This document shows, piece by piece, positions 43,390 to 55,289 of a stretch of 64,000 bases of DNA. How positions within the stretch are numbered: the stretch's first letter is position 1; every line of letters begins with the position of its first letter. The notes beneath the pieces were generated by a model. The model did not search any database, was not told the DNA's origin, and saw only the letters and a program-made list of their open reading frames with translations. The position numbers were made by a program, and so were the translations under genes. Source of the DNA: Populus alba (taxonomy: Eukaryota > Streptophyta > Magnoliopsida > Malpighiales > Salicaceae); NCBI RefSeq assembly GCF_005239225.2, contig NC_133284.1, positions 1,951,770 to 2,015,769 on the forward strand, read 5' to 3'.

Positions 43390-44098
43390 TTTATACCATT
43401 TTAATTAATATTGATTTATATTTTTATATCATAAGGATACAAATATGATATTAAAATATTCGAGTTATCTCTGAAATGTTGTAAAAGGTTTATTTTTCAT
43501 ATATATATCTTGTTTTCATGCTTGCTGCCATGTCTAAAAAACAATCATATTGTATTCATACAATAAAAAATTAAAAATATATGTTAGCATGCATTTCGGC
43601 TTTAACAACCAGTTTATTAAAGTCACAAGAACTAAGCCAATATTTTAAGATTTAAAAAAAAATCATTTATTTTCTTTTAGTATCCGGGGTTACAACCTTA
43701 TACATAAGACATATTATGAATATTAAACTCTTTTGTTAATATTAGAACGGTTAAGTTTTACCTGATAAAATAAGGATATATGAGAAGGACTTTTCTTAAA
43801 ATATAGACGGACCAACAATTAGAAATACAATAACACCTTAGCATATATGAGATAATTAAACAATGCAGCTTATTTTAGATAGAGCGTATTTGAAGTGCTA
43901 ATATATTTTCTTTACGCAATCAGTTTTCGTACCCAAATTTTAAAATCAATTACGGTTTTTAGTGACCAAAATACTAGGTAGTGACTTTCATTCTATCATT
44001 TCACTGATAAAAAAACAAAAAATTCTCGTCTTCTCTATTTTTTGATTTCCAAATACCTAAAAGAGTAAAAAATTACCGCAACGCCACATTCTTGTTGT
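43390..44098 (+). repeat. Old, inverted relative of the Tat/Ogre LTR
   Basis: The reverse complement follows the first about 750 bases of the LTR at 4010 with many substitutions. Matching parts include the LTR start region ('gtggcgttgcgg' in reverse), 'acctagtattttggt', 'gggtacg...ggttgcgtaaa', 'gctgcattg' and the 'atccttatg.tataaaaata' unit. It is the terminal part of a much older insertion of the same or a sister family, cut off on the left near 43390 and abutting a DUF247 fragment on the right. Confidence 0.75.
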
Positions 44099-44390
44099 AT
44101 CTAAAATGAAGAATGGAAGCTGATTTTCAAGAAAGTTATGTCCTTGGATACATCACTGATCATCCAAGGTTTACTAAATACACGGATGCGTAAACAAATT
44201 CCAACACAAACATAAAAAGGAAATGAAAATATCACACAAAATAATGTCAAACAATCACACAAATATTTGGAAGGAAACGAAACTGAATTATTACAACATA
44301 TGTAGCTTCTCCAAATTACAACTTACATGCTTAGATTTGCTTCAAAACATATACATATATATTATCTTTACACAAACTATGCTATGCTTG
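44099..44390 (-). pseudogene. DUF247 fragment with deletion junction
   Basis: Positions 44105-44185 match coding bases 32104-32190 of the intact gene (the 'LLENLLPFFIL' region on the minus strand). At 44186 the sequence jumps directly to the upstream flank equivalent to 32731 onward. Both partners contain ACGG at the joint. The rest of the gene is gone. Confidence 0.82.
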
Positions 44391-44399
44391 ATGGAGTGT

Positions 44400-45780
44400 T
44401 TAAGAATGATATATGATATTTCTCCGATGGAATAGAATTCATTTTTAGCAAAATATTAAAAAACAAATGATGTGTTTCCTCTACACCACCTAACAAGCAA
44501 AACATTAATCATTTTAAAAATGCTTTGCTTTTTTATTTTTTATTAATTTTAATTTTATCTTTTAATATTTACTTTGTTCGAATTAAATTTTATAATTTAT
44601 TTTGTTTTATTTTCTATGATCCACAAGGATGAAGCCAAGACATTAGATATGAAGGGCTAAATTAAAAACAAAATTAGGGGGCTAAAGCTAAATTTACTAA
44701 TTGTAAAGCTAAAATTTATAATTTTTCAAGGGGGGAGAAAGGGGAAAATTTTGCATGGGCCTTGGCCCTACTAGCCACCCTCTACCTCAGCCTTTGATAA
44801 CTCAAGTTATGAGTTTAGTGGGTTAATTTGTTTTCATTTAATTTTAATTTTATCTTTTAATATATAGCTTTTTGAGGATTGACCTTCATGATTTTATTTT
44901 GATTTACTTTCTATAAGATTATCTGAGCTTTATGACCTAAGTCACGAGTTTGACGAGTTAATTTAGTTGATTTATTTTTTTTTTAATTTTATCTTTTAAT
45001 ATTTTATTTATTGGAAATTAGGCTTCCTATTATTTTCATTTGTTGAGTTTGATGGGTCAATCCATGTTGAAGTGGATCATTGTTTTTAAATTGTTTTATT
45101 TTTAAAATTTTATCCTTCAATATTGGATTGATTGCAAATTGGATTTCATAATTTATTTTTTATTTTCTTTCGAGGTTATTACGGTTTCATAACCTAGATT
45201 TTTAGTTTGGCAAGTAAGTTCACGTTGGCTTAAAATTTTTTTTAGATTTTTTTTTTAGTTTCATCCTTGAATATTGAGTTGATTAGAAACTTGACTTCAT
45301 AGTTTGTTTCGATTTTTTTTTTACAGGGCTATCATGATCTCATAACTAAGGTTGTAGATTTGACAGGTTAAATATGAATCAATCCAATATGTTGTCATTT
45401 TGATATATTTTTTTAAAAAATGTTGTCTTGATTTTTTATAATCAAATTATATTTTTACTGATTATTCAAATTATTTTTAGACCATCAAATCCATCGGATC
45501 AACCCCTAAATTTATTTATTTTTATATTAAAAAAATATTAACAACATCTAAATATTTATATTCTTACGTTCAAAACAAATTACTCGACTAGTAATAAAAC
45601 ACACTCAAATGATGTAGTACTCGGCATGCTTGAAGGAGGGTTTAAGAATGGTATATGATCTTGTCTCCAACAAACAAGAATTCTTTATGTCCATTCTAAT
45701 ATGTTGCATCTTTTATCCGATAAGAAGGATAAGGACTCTCATTTATAATTTTCAATCCTCTCTCTTAATTTAATGATTAT
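44400..45780 (+). repeat. T-rich dispersed repeat, copy 3
   Basis: The part 44990-45770 parallels 1-860 in the same orientation, including 'agatttgacaggttaa.ta' and 'gatctcat' phrases. The left part (44400-44900) resembles the Helitron interior at 36650-36800. There are no genes. It could be an old Helitron; no diagnostic ends were found. Confidence 0.55.
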
Positions 45781-46019
45781 TTGACATGGTATCAGAGGTT
45801 TGATAACCAAGCGGTCACGGGTTCGAATTTCATCATTTTCATTTATTTAATAAAAATTAAACACGTGATAATATGAGTCTGTGCAAGTTCCAAGCTTAAA
45901 GGGCTTTCATTTGAAGGGGTGTGTTAAATAATAATATAAATCGTATCTTGGAATATCATCTAGAATCTCAATTAATAAACTAATAACTTAAGTTATTGAA
46001 TTGAAATGGTTTTTTGACA
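45781..46019 (+). mobile_element. TRIM element copy, 5' LTR truncated
   Basis: TTGACA followed at once by TGGTATCAGAG (45787), a 120-bp internal region, a purine-rich GAAGGGG and a terminal LTR (45920-46019) ending TTTTGACA. Related to the tandem at 39713-40217, with a 20-bp insertion in the LTR. Confidence 0.75.
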
Positions 46020-46772
46020 CACATAACTAGAGGGAAAGAGAGTAGCCTTCTTGGACTTGGACCCATTCATCTTCCCCAAGTATATTTTTGTTAGACTATT
46101 AATTCACGTGACTCCAGTATAATAAATCTATATCCAATTAAATTAGAACCTGGACCTCTTGTATAATAATGCATAGAGTCCATTGGGCCCGTGGCTCAAA
46201 TTATTGGTAAGTCTGATTCTTGCCTTCAACGAATCTTAGATGGACTGACATTGGGTCTCAATAATTTTAATTAAACTCAAGATTATCAAGTCCAAGAGAG
46301 TAATATGCATTTACATGATGCAGATTTTGTTTGCAGTCTGGTTTCTTATAGAATTAAATTGCAATAAACCTATTCAGTGCAAAACTATTGTCTGTTTCAA
46401 TTAAACCCCCCACAGCATTTGAAGCTCCTCAATCGAGTCCCTTGTCCAGGTTTGTCAATGTTTTCCTTCTAGAATCCATATGTTTTAAAACAAAAATAAT
46501 TTATTTTTTTTATATATAAAAAGTTTGATACCTTTTGCATTGTTATTAAACTCAATTTGACGGGTCAACTTGATGATCTATCAATCTAGAAGTTAGCTTT
46601 AATTGTGTTTTAAAATATAACAGATAAACCCTTAACCCAATCATTTTAATAAAAAAATTAAACTTAATGTTTTTAAATAAGACTTTTGAAATAAAATATT
46701 TTTAGATCTATGAGATAAGTTCATCCAATTTATAACCCAAATCTTGTATCAGGACAGGTTTAGTGACTCTTG

Positions 46773-46814
<42 letters not shown>

Positions 46815-46930
46815 GGTGAATTTAAACAGAAAGCCCATTCAGAAATGTACGGTGCATTGGGGATCCATTTAAAAAACACCAATAGTTCGTAGACTACATT
46901 GAGAATAAAGTTATAGTTAGGGGACTCATT
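46020..46930. other. Spacer with (AT)n tract
   Basis: No gene found. An AT dinucleotide tract lies at 46780-46811. The last bases lead into the probable leader region of the downstream plus-strand gene. Confidence 0.55.
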
Positions 46931-47445
46931 CAAGGTTTGCCCAAAACTTGTTATCCGGCTCTCTAGCTGAATCTATAACCAAAAAGTCACCATTCTCTCT
47001 CGCATCCTAGCTGAATCTGCTCTTCAATTCCTACAATCTTGCTCCATTATCAATGGTTTGGAATTTGTTTCAGATTCATCTAATTCTGGTGATGGGTTTT
47101 CACTTCTTTCTCGATTGAATTACGTGAAGAAATCATCCCTCTCTCTAAGAATTTTCTGTACTCTTGATCAAAACGAGAGGCAATCATTTTCTTACAATAC
47201 GTGTTCACAGGTGCTTTACAACCTCCTTGGTAAAAAGGACAAGGACCCAGTTAATTGATCTGGTCTAAGATTGCTTCTGCAGTTCTTTTTCTTCACCACG
47301 TTAGTATTTTTGCTTCCTTCTCCGAATGGCCATATGGTGTTTGATAAAATGCCAGTACGAACATAACCGACTGATGTTGTTTTCCTTGTTGATTAGTGCT
47401 TTAGAAGACCAAAATCTGATCAGTGAAGTGCATTGATATTGTGCA

Positions 47446-47748
47446 ATGGGACCATCAACAGGAGGAAGAACAAGATTCTCTGGAATGCAGAAGCAAGTGC
47501 TTAGTATGTACCGGGGCTTCCTACGAGCAGCTCGTTCAAAGTCCCCTGAAGATCGACGGCAGATTGAATCCTTTGTTTCAGCTGAGTTCCGCCGCAACTC
47601 CAAACAAGTAGATCGCAAGAATTTCATCTACATTGAGTATTTGCTTCGCCGTGGTAAGAAGCAGCTTGAGCAGCTCAGCAGTCCTGATACTGTTGGATTG
47701 TCATCTATGAATGCCACTTTCTCTGAAACTGAAAATCCCAAAAACTAA
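47446..47748 (+). CDS. SDHAF1: Succinate dehydrogenase assembly factor 1-like LYR protein, 100 aa
   Basis: The frame begins 'MGPSTGGRTRFSGMQKQVLS' and has the LYR-family core: MYR at residues 21-23 in place of LYR, 'GFLRAARSKSPEDRRQIESF', 'FRRNSKQVDRKNF' and 'IEYLLRRGKKQLEQL'. Length and order match plant SDHAF1, a mitochondrial-matrix chaperone that helps insert or protect iron-sulphur clusters of the complex II subunit SDH2. The protein is very basic, as mitochondrial LYR proteins are. Upstream (46950-47445) is a pyrimidine-rich leader that probably includes an intron, with a TTGATTAG acceptor candidate near 47395. No frame upstream extends it. It is the only housekeeping gene on the plus strand here. 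Confidence 0.88.
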   Translation: MGPSTGGRTRFSGMQKQVLSMYRGFLRAARSKSPEDRRQIESFVSAEFRRNSKQVDRKNFIYIEYLLRRGKKQLEQLSSPDTVGLSSMNATFSETENPKN

Positions 47749-48169
47749 GTTGAGATGAATTACTCTGACATCTGCGTAATATTGTGACATCTTTTTTTCT
47801 TGTGCAATTTATTTCTTGTTCAAACAATTCTGTTCATAAAACGCCTGCAGTCATTTTTTTTCAATTGTCTTAAGCAGGTTTGCATGCCATTGTTCTATAG
47901 AGGCCATGCTTGATGTTCAAACAATTCTGTTTAAACCAATGTTAGTTTCTTCCATGTATTGTTTTGTTTTTTGCTATGCAAGCAATTTGTCAAGATAGAA
48001 CTAAAATCACGCGGAGGGGACAGGAAAGATTGAGCCGAAACTAACTAATTGTATTTCCTGCTTCTTGGAAAGTCCTATCAGAAAACATTACTTCCCTGTA
48101 AAGTTGCATACCCTTACTAATTTAGCTTCATTGTTGAAATAAACAGTGCATGTTTCCTTTCTGTAGTCC

Positions 48170-49022
48170 AGTAATGGTCCCAGAAGAAATTTCTTTGCCC
48201 CTTTCGCTACAAAGCTCATTGGGTGATATTTGCTCGTTCCTTCTCTCATTTCAAAGCTGGCTTACTATTTGATTTGTTTTATCCAAATTGCACTTGAGCT
48301 TCAAGCTTTCACCTGTATGTTTCTTCACCCCACCATACACAAAGCAACCTTTATGTCTTTCAGCCTCCAAGGATACAGAGTTCTTGAATCCAATCCCGCA
48401 ACCAAGCAGAAAACAGAGTGGTCGTGTTTTGCAACTTGAAGATTAAGGTTGCTGTCCGTTTCTTGATAAACTACAAGCATGACAGGATGGTCAAACGGTT
48501 CTAGCATCACTGATTTGCCAATAACATCCATACTTGTTGAAGGTTTCGAGGAAGATTTGGTAGCAAAAATGAGTAATTGGAAAAAATTGTATTTTTAAAT
48601 ATTTTTATTTAGAAATATATCAAAATAATTTTATTTTTTAAAATTTCATTATTGACATCAACACTATTTAAAAATACAAAAAAAAAAATTTCAAAACTAA
48701 AAAAAATCAAAATTTTTCAAAAACACTTGAATGGAGAGGAGAATTGTTGCCAGACCCAGTGTTTGAATTGATCCAGAAAGAGTGGAGTGTCTAGATCGTT
48801 GTGTAAAAGTAACCAGATGATCATTGTGAGCAGGAGATATTGGAGTTATCCATTCTGAAAGAGAATCAGCTGCTACATTTTTGATGTCCCAGTCACTAGT
48901 AGCACGACCAGCAAGGAGACAAGGGCCATGAAGGATTGCCTGAACTGAAAGCATACTCAGTCCTGTCATCTGAATAAAGGATTGCCTGAACTGAAAGCAT
49001 ACTCAGTCCTGTCATCTGAATT
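48170..49022 (-). pseudogene. Partial, decayed copy of the GH127 gene's last exon
   Basis: Two pieces match the last exon of the gene at 49240-54755: 'SVQAILHGPCLLAGRATSDW' to about 'LVTFTQRS' (48750-48965), and 'VIGKSVMLEPFDHPVMLVV' onward (48325-48531). An AT-rich insertion of about 160 bp (near 48560-48720) and several frame breaks separate them. A 46-bp segment at 48931-48976 is repeated in tandem at 48977-49022. It lies just downstream of the intact gene on the same strand, a tandem duplicate now dead. Confidence 0.85.
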
Positions 49023-49239
49023 TTCATCCAAATCCAAAATTTTGATCTAAATGTTAAAATGAAAATCTTGAGAAGAGCAGATCTATGCAATAGGTTTTAA
49101 CATCTTCCTTGGCCAAACTTGCGTTGCATTGAATTTATCAAAGAGAGCATAGCACTGATAACAACTGCCAGCTTTTGTTAATAAATATGAGCTGAGCTTT
49201 ATTTTCCAATCATGGAAACAATAGCTCTATCCACACATT

Positions 49240-52200
49240 TTAAGCTTGAAAGTTAAAATAAATGGTGTAAAATTCATCCCTCAAACTATGTAATGGTGCA
49301 AGAAGAAAATTCCTTTTGTCCCCCTCTGCCACAAAGCTGATTGGATGATATTCACTTAGTCCTTTGTTCATTACAAAGCTGGCTCCCTGATTAAATCCTG
49401 GATCTGATGACCCTAACTTGCAGCTAAGCTTCATGCTCTGGCCTGACTTGTAATTGACACCACTGTATATATAGCAACCCTCCTGGCTTCCTGATTCCAG
49501 GGATACAGTTCCATCTTTTCCATCCAGTCCCAAAACCACACGGAAGATAGATGAACCATCATCTGCAGCAGAATTTGTGACGGCAAGGCTGCTGTCTTTT
49601 CCTTGCTGCACTAAAAGCATTCCAGGAAGATCAAATGGTTCAAGCATCACTGATTTGTCAATAACATCATTAATTCCGAGGACTTTGGAGGACGTAGAGT
49701 CATTGAAGACAATTCTAAATGTGGCTTGAAGACAAGCGTCAGTGCCAGGTTTCGGGTGCTCTTCCATTGTAATTGACTGGTTTGAATTTGTTAACACAAA
49801 AGTTGAATTTCCAGAGTCTTGGGAAAAAGATACTAGTTGTTCATTGTAAGAGGCAGGGATTGGTGTTATAGAGTCTGAAAGAGAATCAGCAGACCCGGCT
49901 TTGAGGTTCCAGTCACCACTGGTATGACCAGCAAGCAGGTAAGGACCATAGAGTATTGCCTGAATAGAAGCATACTGGTGCCGGTCATCTGAATGTTGTC
50001 AGAGGACTTTGTCAGTTATATGACCATCATCATTATAGAAATTATAAAAATATTTTACTTTTCAAGCAAGAATCCAATGAAAATACCTTGTATGGCCTCT
50101 GTTCTCAAACTAATGGGAAGCTGTAGGCTTAATTTGTCACCACTGCTCCATTTTCTATTGACTGATAAGAAACTACCTGCATTAGAAGCAGAATATTAAA
50201 GGCAACACCAGGATTTCCTCCGAAGATGCCAATTGAAAGGTGGTTCCAATCGAGCTCTCCCATTAGCTCTTACGAAACAAATTAAATCAAATATGAGAAA
50301 CATGTAGATTGAGAAATAAACAGTCATGATTCATGAGCATACTTCACACCTGGAGCCGGTATAGCCAAACTCTGAGAGTTTATTGTTGCGGTAGCACCAT
50401 CTAAATGTGTCCAAACTGGTATCCTCAAATTCAAGGTAGATGCTTGGCTTGACCCCTGCATAAATCAGATCCATTATGATCATCAGTTACCCTTTTCTCA
50501 GCCCTTATTAAACTTTTGATTCTATGAGCTCTTGCGTAAAGAACATAATAATAAGTTTACAGGAGATTTAGCAGTGTTTTTCTCTCCTTTTCCTAATCAA
50601 GGAGGATCCAGGTTGAATTTTTTTATAGATAGCAAGGACCTCCTTTAAAGAGCAACACTAACTTCTGTATGCTTCTGTGATAGATCAATTGTAGCAAATA
50701 CCTCGTTTGGAGAAAAGGTGAAAGTCACCCGAAGATAAGGATCCGAAGAAACAACAGGATCAACTTTCTGATTGATCATGATCTGTCCAGATTTCCAATC
50801 AAGAGAGCTTGATATATACTGAATAATGTAAAGACCTGGGGCTTCTCCTTCCTCTTCAAAATATATGGAATCTCCCAGCTTTGAAAATGATTCAATTCCT
50901 TTAGTGTCAGAAACAAAAAATAATATCAAATTGTGAGCACAGAAGCAGAGGAATGGTGGAATGATCTGCATCGGATTAAAAATCATTTGAAAAGAAATCC
51001 ACATACATCAACTGACATTAATCGCATTGGTTTAAAAACATTTGGAAACTTCAAACACAATGAATAGAGGATTAATCTGCATTGGATTAAAAATCATTTG
51101 AAAAGAATCCTACATGCTTCGAGCGGAATAAACTGCATCAGTTTAAAAATATTTGAAAACTTCAGATGCAACAAAGGAAGGAATAATCCGCATTGGATTA
51201 AAAATCATATGAAAAAAATCAAAATGCATTGTGTGGAGTAAAAAAATGCGGTTTAGTAGCAGTAAAAAATGATTAAAAATGGTGAATGTATCAGCAGGTA
51301 AGAAAGGATAAGGCGGGTAACAGATTCCACACCTGTTCCATAGCAGCACCAAAAAGTATCATACAATGTCCCCCATCCATGATAGCTTTTGCCTTTGGAA
51401 CTTCCAGGATGTTGTGGAAGCATGTAAATCATCACTCCAGGCTCTGTTCCTCTTTGGATGCCTAGCACACCATTTGTCAGAGCACGCTCATAATAATCTG
51501 CATAAGCCATTTCTTTGGTCCATCTGAACAGGTGGCGGGAGACCTAAAGGTTCCAGTAAATGTGTAGAGTGTTTTAGCAGGAAAATTTATGTAATATGAA
51601 AATTAAAAATAAAAAAAAAAACTACAAGGCAAGTGTCGAATGGATGCGAAGTACAGCCCTAACCAAGTTACTATCAAAATAAGTTTCAAAAACATCAAAA
51701 TAAATTCTATACATCAAGGTACACATACACAAAATTCTATATCAGTAAGAAAGAGATAAGAATGGAGACATACCTTCAGCATATTGTAAGTTGTGCATGA
51801 TTCCTCATTTTCAGTCTGTAATGTGCTAGCCAGTCGCTTTGGATCTGACCTACTCATACATCAGGCAAAGGTGTCAAAATAACACAGGGTATGAGAACAG
51901 TGTGGACAGTACGAGCAACCAGATAATCAGGTAAATGACGGGAAAGGAACTTAGCAACCATTTCTATGAACTTGGAATCATCCATATGAATGCATAGAAA
52001 TTTTACTTCGAAAATCACTGCCAGAATTTAACTACAAATGACAATCAGTACCAGAACTCGCTAACAGAAGTTCCTCCAGTTGCATAGCTGTGAGAAGAGG
52101 TGACTATATCCATGAAGAATGTCCCTATATCCTGGAAGACACAAATCTATTTTAGGCAGTTTTAAGATCAGAGATCATTCATGCATGACTAATCTAACAT

Positions 52201-54755
52201 GAACAGCTATGGCTCAATCAAAATGATACAAAACTTCATCGAAAATGCTGTTCAGACAGTATATGATTAATATAAAGCAATTAACCTTATAAAGTGGATC
52301 TCCAGTGATTTCATATCTCATCTGTGCACCAATAACGATAGGGATGTGTGTATTGGCGTGGAAACCTGATATGTCTTCAGCCTACAGGGAAGAAAAGAAG
52401 CTTCTGTGAGAATATCAATCAATCAAGTATAGATTAATCTTATCCCTTTATTACTCTCTTCCAACAAAATTCTGACCTCCCTCCAACATCTTCTCCTTCA
52501 GTCCTAGATAAGGAACCATTCTACCCGCGTACCGACACCCAGGCATCCTAAAATTTCATCACCAATTGTGGACTTGATAAATTAAACTGTATTCCAAGTT
52601 CATTCTATTTGCAATATAAAAATTTCAAAAGTTCATCTTATATCAGTCTTGCTTAAATGGAATGGTTATGACAAAGATGATATCATTTCGTTTAAAAAAA
52701 TTACAAAATCAGAAGTTTGTTTTCTCAAAGGGGAATGATTCTTATCAGCAAAAAGAGGGGAAAACCAGGCAAAATCAGAAGACAAACACCGGCCAAAAGC
52801 TGATAAGCTGCAGTAGGTAGTCTATAAATTACCTGTACTGCAAGCAAACCAAGGAAGCAAGGCTTGTCAAACAGGTGAGCCAACACCAAATGTTTTGGAT
52901 CTCCCTGCAGCAAAGCAACATCAAAGGCTCAAGTTAAAGATACCCAGAGGCCTATCTTCCACAAAACAGAGTTAATTTTCAAAAAACATATCCATTCCAG
53001 CTGCCATAATAAACCAGAATATATGATGAATGCAATGAAAAGATATTTTCAGAAATAGCATGCTAAAACAGAAGCTCCAAATCATTTATAATATTACAGC
53101 TGTAAGAAGCAAGTTCAAGATACAATCCATAGGACTCACAAAGTGAAGAATAAGGAAGAGGCTAGGGGAACTACATAGATTAATTTACTTACAGTAATGC
53201 TGAATAACCTGTAAAGGACATCATTCATGCCACCAGTTTCCTCATTCAGTGATTGATAATGTCTTTCCACACTGTAATTGGTTATAACATTACGTACTCG
53301 ATTATAAAAGTAATCAACCATCCACTTCACCATTTTTAAAGCTTGAGCATTATCTGCAAATGTATATTGGTCCAAAAGACCTGCCAGGATCTGTCAAAGA
53401 CAACAAAGCACAAATGGTTAGCCATGTAACTTCTAAACGAACACTACCACGATCCAGTTTGAAGTATAACCTACCTTATGAATAGTGTAATAAGGAGCCC
53501 AGACAGGCTTTATAGCTTCAAACCGATCAAATAACTCAGATGGGAAAGCAGAAAGGTATCCGCTGCCCATTTTCTCCTGACAGGAAGATAGAGCAGATAC
53601 TACCGCAGACATTTGCTTTTCGAGAATATCATTGTGAGTGCTCGCCCACATCTGTGCTGATGCACTCAAGTAGTGCCCTTCAACAAGCAAAATCAAATTT
53701 GTTTGTCATAAACTATATATATGGACTACTATTTTCAAAACACCACAAGAAAGGAAAATAAAATGAAATTATAAAGGAATCCAATTTTACACAAAAATTA
53801 TCATAATGCGATAAAAGCATATCCTTAGTTCTGCAATCAAGAAGAAAAACATTCATAGGGATTATCATAAACTCATCTTTAAATGGTTCTTATTAAACCA
53901 TCACAAGCTTTTCAGTGGCAATAATTTGCAGAGGGTGTTTACCAAGAAACTAAGGAAGAAAACCCATGAACAGTGTGTGTGTGTGTGTGTGTGTATTCTT
54001 GACTCCTTGTACCATAACAAGTCAAAATTTAGATAAATATTACTTTTAGCCAAACTACAGAGAAGGGAGGCAAGAAGAATCATTGAAAAAGGTGATCTTT
54101 TCAGAACAAGAACTGTGATATCGATTATTTGTACTTCACAAAAGTGTCTCAAGGGCCCTTATTTGGAATGTTCAGATTTTTGTGAAAACGATAAACGGGA
54201 TAACAACATAATTTACACTAAATTCATGATCATCAGCAAAAACCACAGAAACTAACCTACAAAATGACCCCGAAGCTCGATATTCGGGGCCTCCCAACCA
54301 CCATAAGCTGTGCCTGGTGTAGACAAACCTGCAGTTTTCCTAAAGCTCCACACCAAGCTATCCACATCCAACATCAACAAGTACTCTAAATTTGTTTGTT
54401 GAGCCTGCCAATGAATTGAACTTGGATCCAATCTCACATTATGCAATGAGACTTCCTTGAGGAAATTCCCAGAGGATTTAAGAGGACTTTTCAAATTCCT
54501 ATACATCATTGCCCAACTATACTCATCTTCTTCTCTAAGTATCTTTCTTGGCAACAAATTAGCCCAAGCTGAATCATCAGTTGGTGTCAAATGGTAGTGT
54601 GCATACATTTCTTCTTTCCAAGTTTCATTCTCTGATGATAGCAGTGCATATCGAAATGTATGCGACGATAACTGAGTAGGAGTGTTTGTACACTCCTTGC
54701 TCGTACCAAAACGACATAGCATGGACAACACAACCAAAACAATCAAACCCTTCAT
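49240..54755 (-). CDS. GH127 family beta-L-arabinofuranosidase-like protein, 12 exons, 871 aa
   Basis: Exons (minus strand): 54755-54257, 53677-53475, 53390-53193, 52904-52833, 52381-52286, 52131-52052, 51849-51774, 51543-51333, 50898-50663, 50455-50350, 50176-50087 and 49988-49240. All borders are GT-AG and the lengths sum to 2616, exactly 872 codons. A hydrophobic N terminus (residues 1-20) looks like a signal peptide for the secretory pathway. The GH127 catalytic domain (formerly DUF1680) follows, with 'HYLSASAQMWASTHN', 'EESCTTYNMLK' and 'WCCYGTG'; bacterial homologues use this Glu and these Cys residues to bind zinc, one Cys being the nucleophile. The C-terminal 250 residues are a beta-rich accessory domain. 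Likely trims arabinose from wall glycoproteins; substrate inferred from family. Matches the At5g12950 type. Confidence 0.9.
50940..51240 (-). repeat. Tandem repeat inside GH127 intron 8
   Basis: About 2.5 units of 110-125 bp, each containing '(g/c)cattggattaaaaatcat' and 'tttaaaaa.atttg.aaactt' blocks, fill most of the intron between 51333 and 50898. Confidence 0.75.
53972..53994 (+). repeat. (GT)n microsatellite in GH127 intron 1
   Basis: About 11 GT units in the 579-bp first intron. Confidence 0.93.
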
Positions 54756-55068
54756 TTCTTTTCCTATATGTACAAATCACTGTTTAAGCAATGAGCAGAA
54801 CACCAAAAGAACAAGTCTTTTGAGTTCAAATTCAACTAGAAAGAATCAAAACATGAACTTTAATAAGAACCCAAAAACCAAAACCTCAAACTTTACTAAA
54901 ATTCAGCTTAAACAAAGCTCAAAACCATCAAATTCAAGTAGTACTCATCCTATACTAATGAACCCAGAATTGTAAAGGGCAAACCACCAGAAAAAAAACC
55001 AAACCAAGAAAGGATCAAAAGCCAAAAAGCCTTGAATGGTTCAATAAAAAATAAGGCACGTGAAGTCC

Positions 55069-55078
55069 CTATATATAC
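55069..55078 (-). promoter_or_regulatory. Candidate TATA box of the GH127 gene
   Basis: On the minus strand TGTATATATAG lies about 310 bp upstream of the ATG, followed downstream by CACGTG (55058-55063), a G-box core. A start site near 55040 would leave a leader of about 280 nt, possibly with an intron ending at the TACATATAG before the ATG. Position only; not proven. Confidence 0.35.
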
Positions 55079-55289
55079 ACACAGAGAGAGCCAAAGAAGG
55101 CAAGAAAGAGTTCACAAGACTCATGCTAAAAGGGACTAAAAGTTATTACCACTCCTCCCCTCCTCCTGCTCTCATATCATCTCGTGAAAGGCAAGAATTC
55201 AGTTCCGTGTACATCAAAAAAAAAAAATACATGTACAGAGAGAGATATTTAGAGTACAAGATGACAGATAAGAATCACGGATAAGATGT

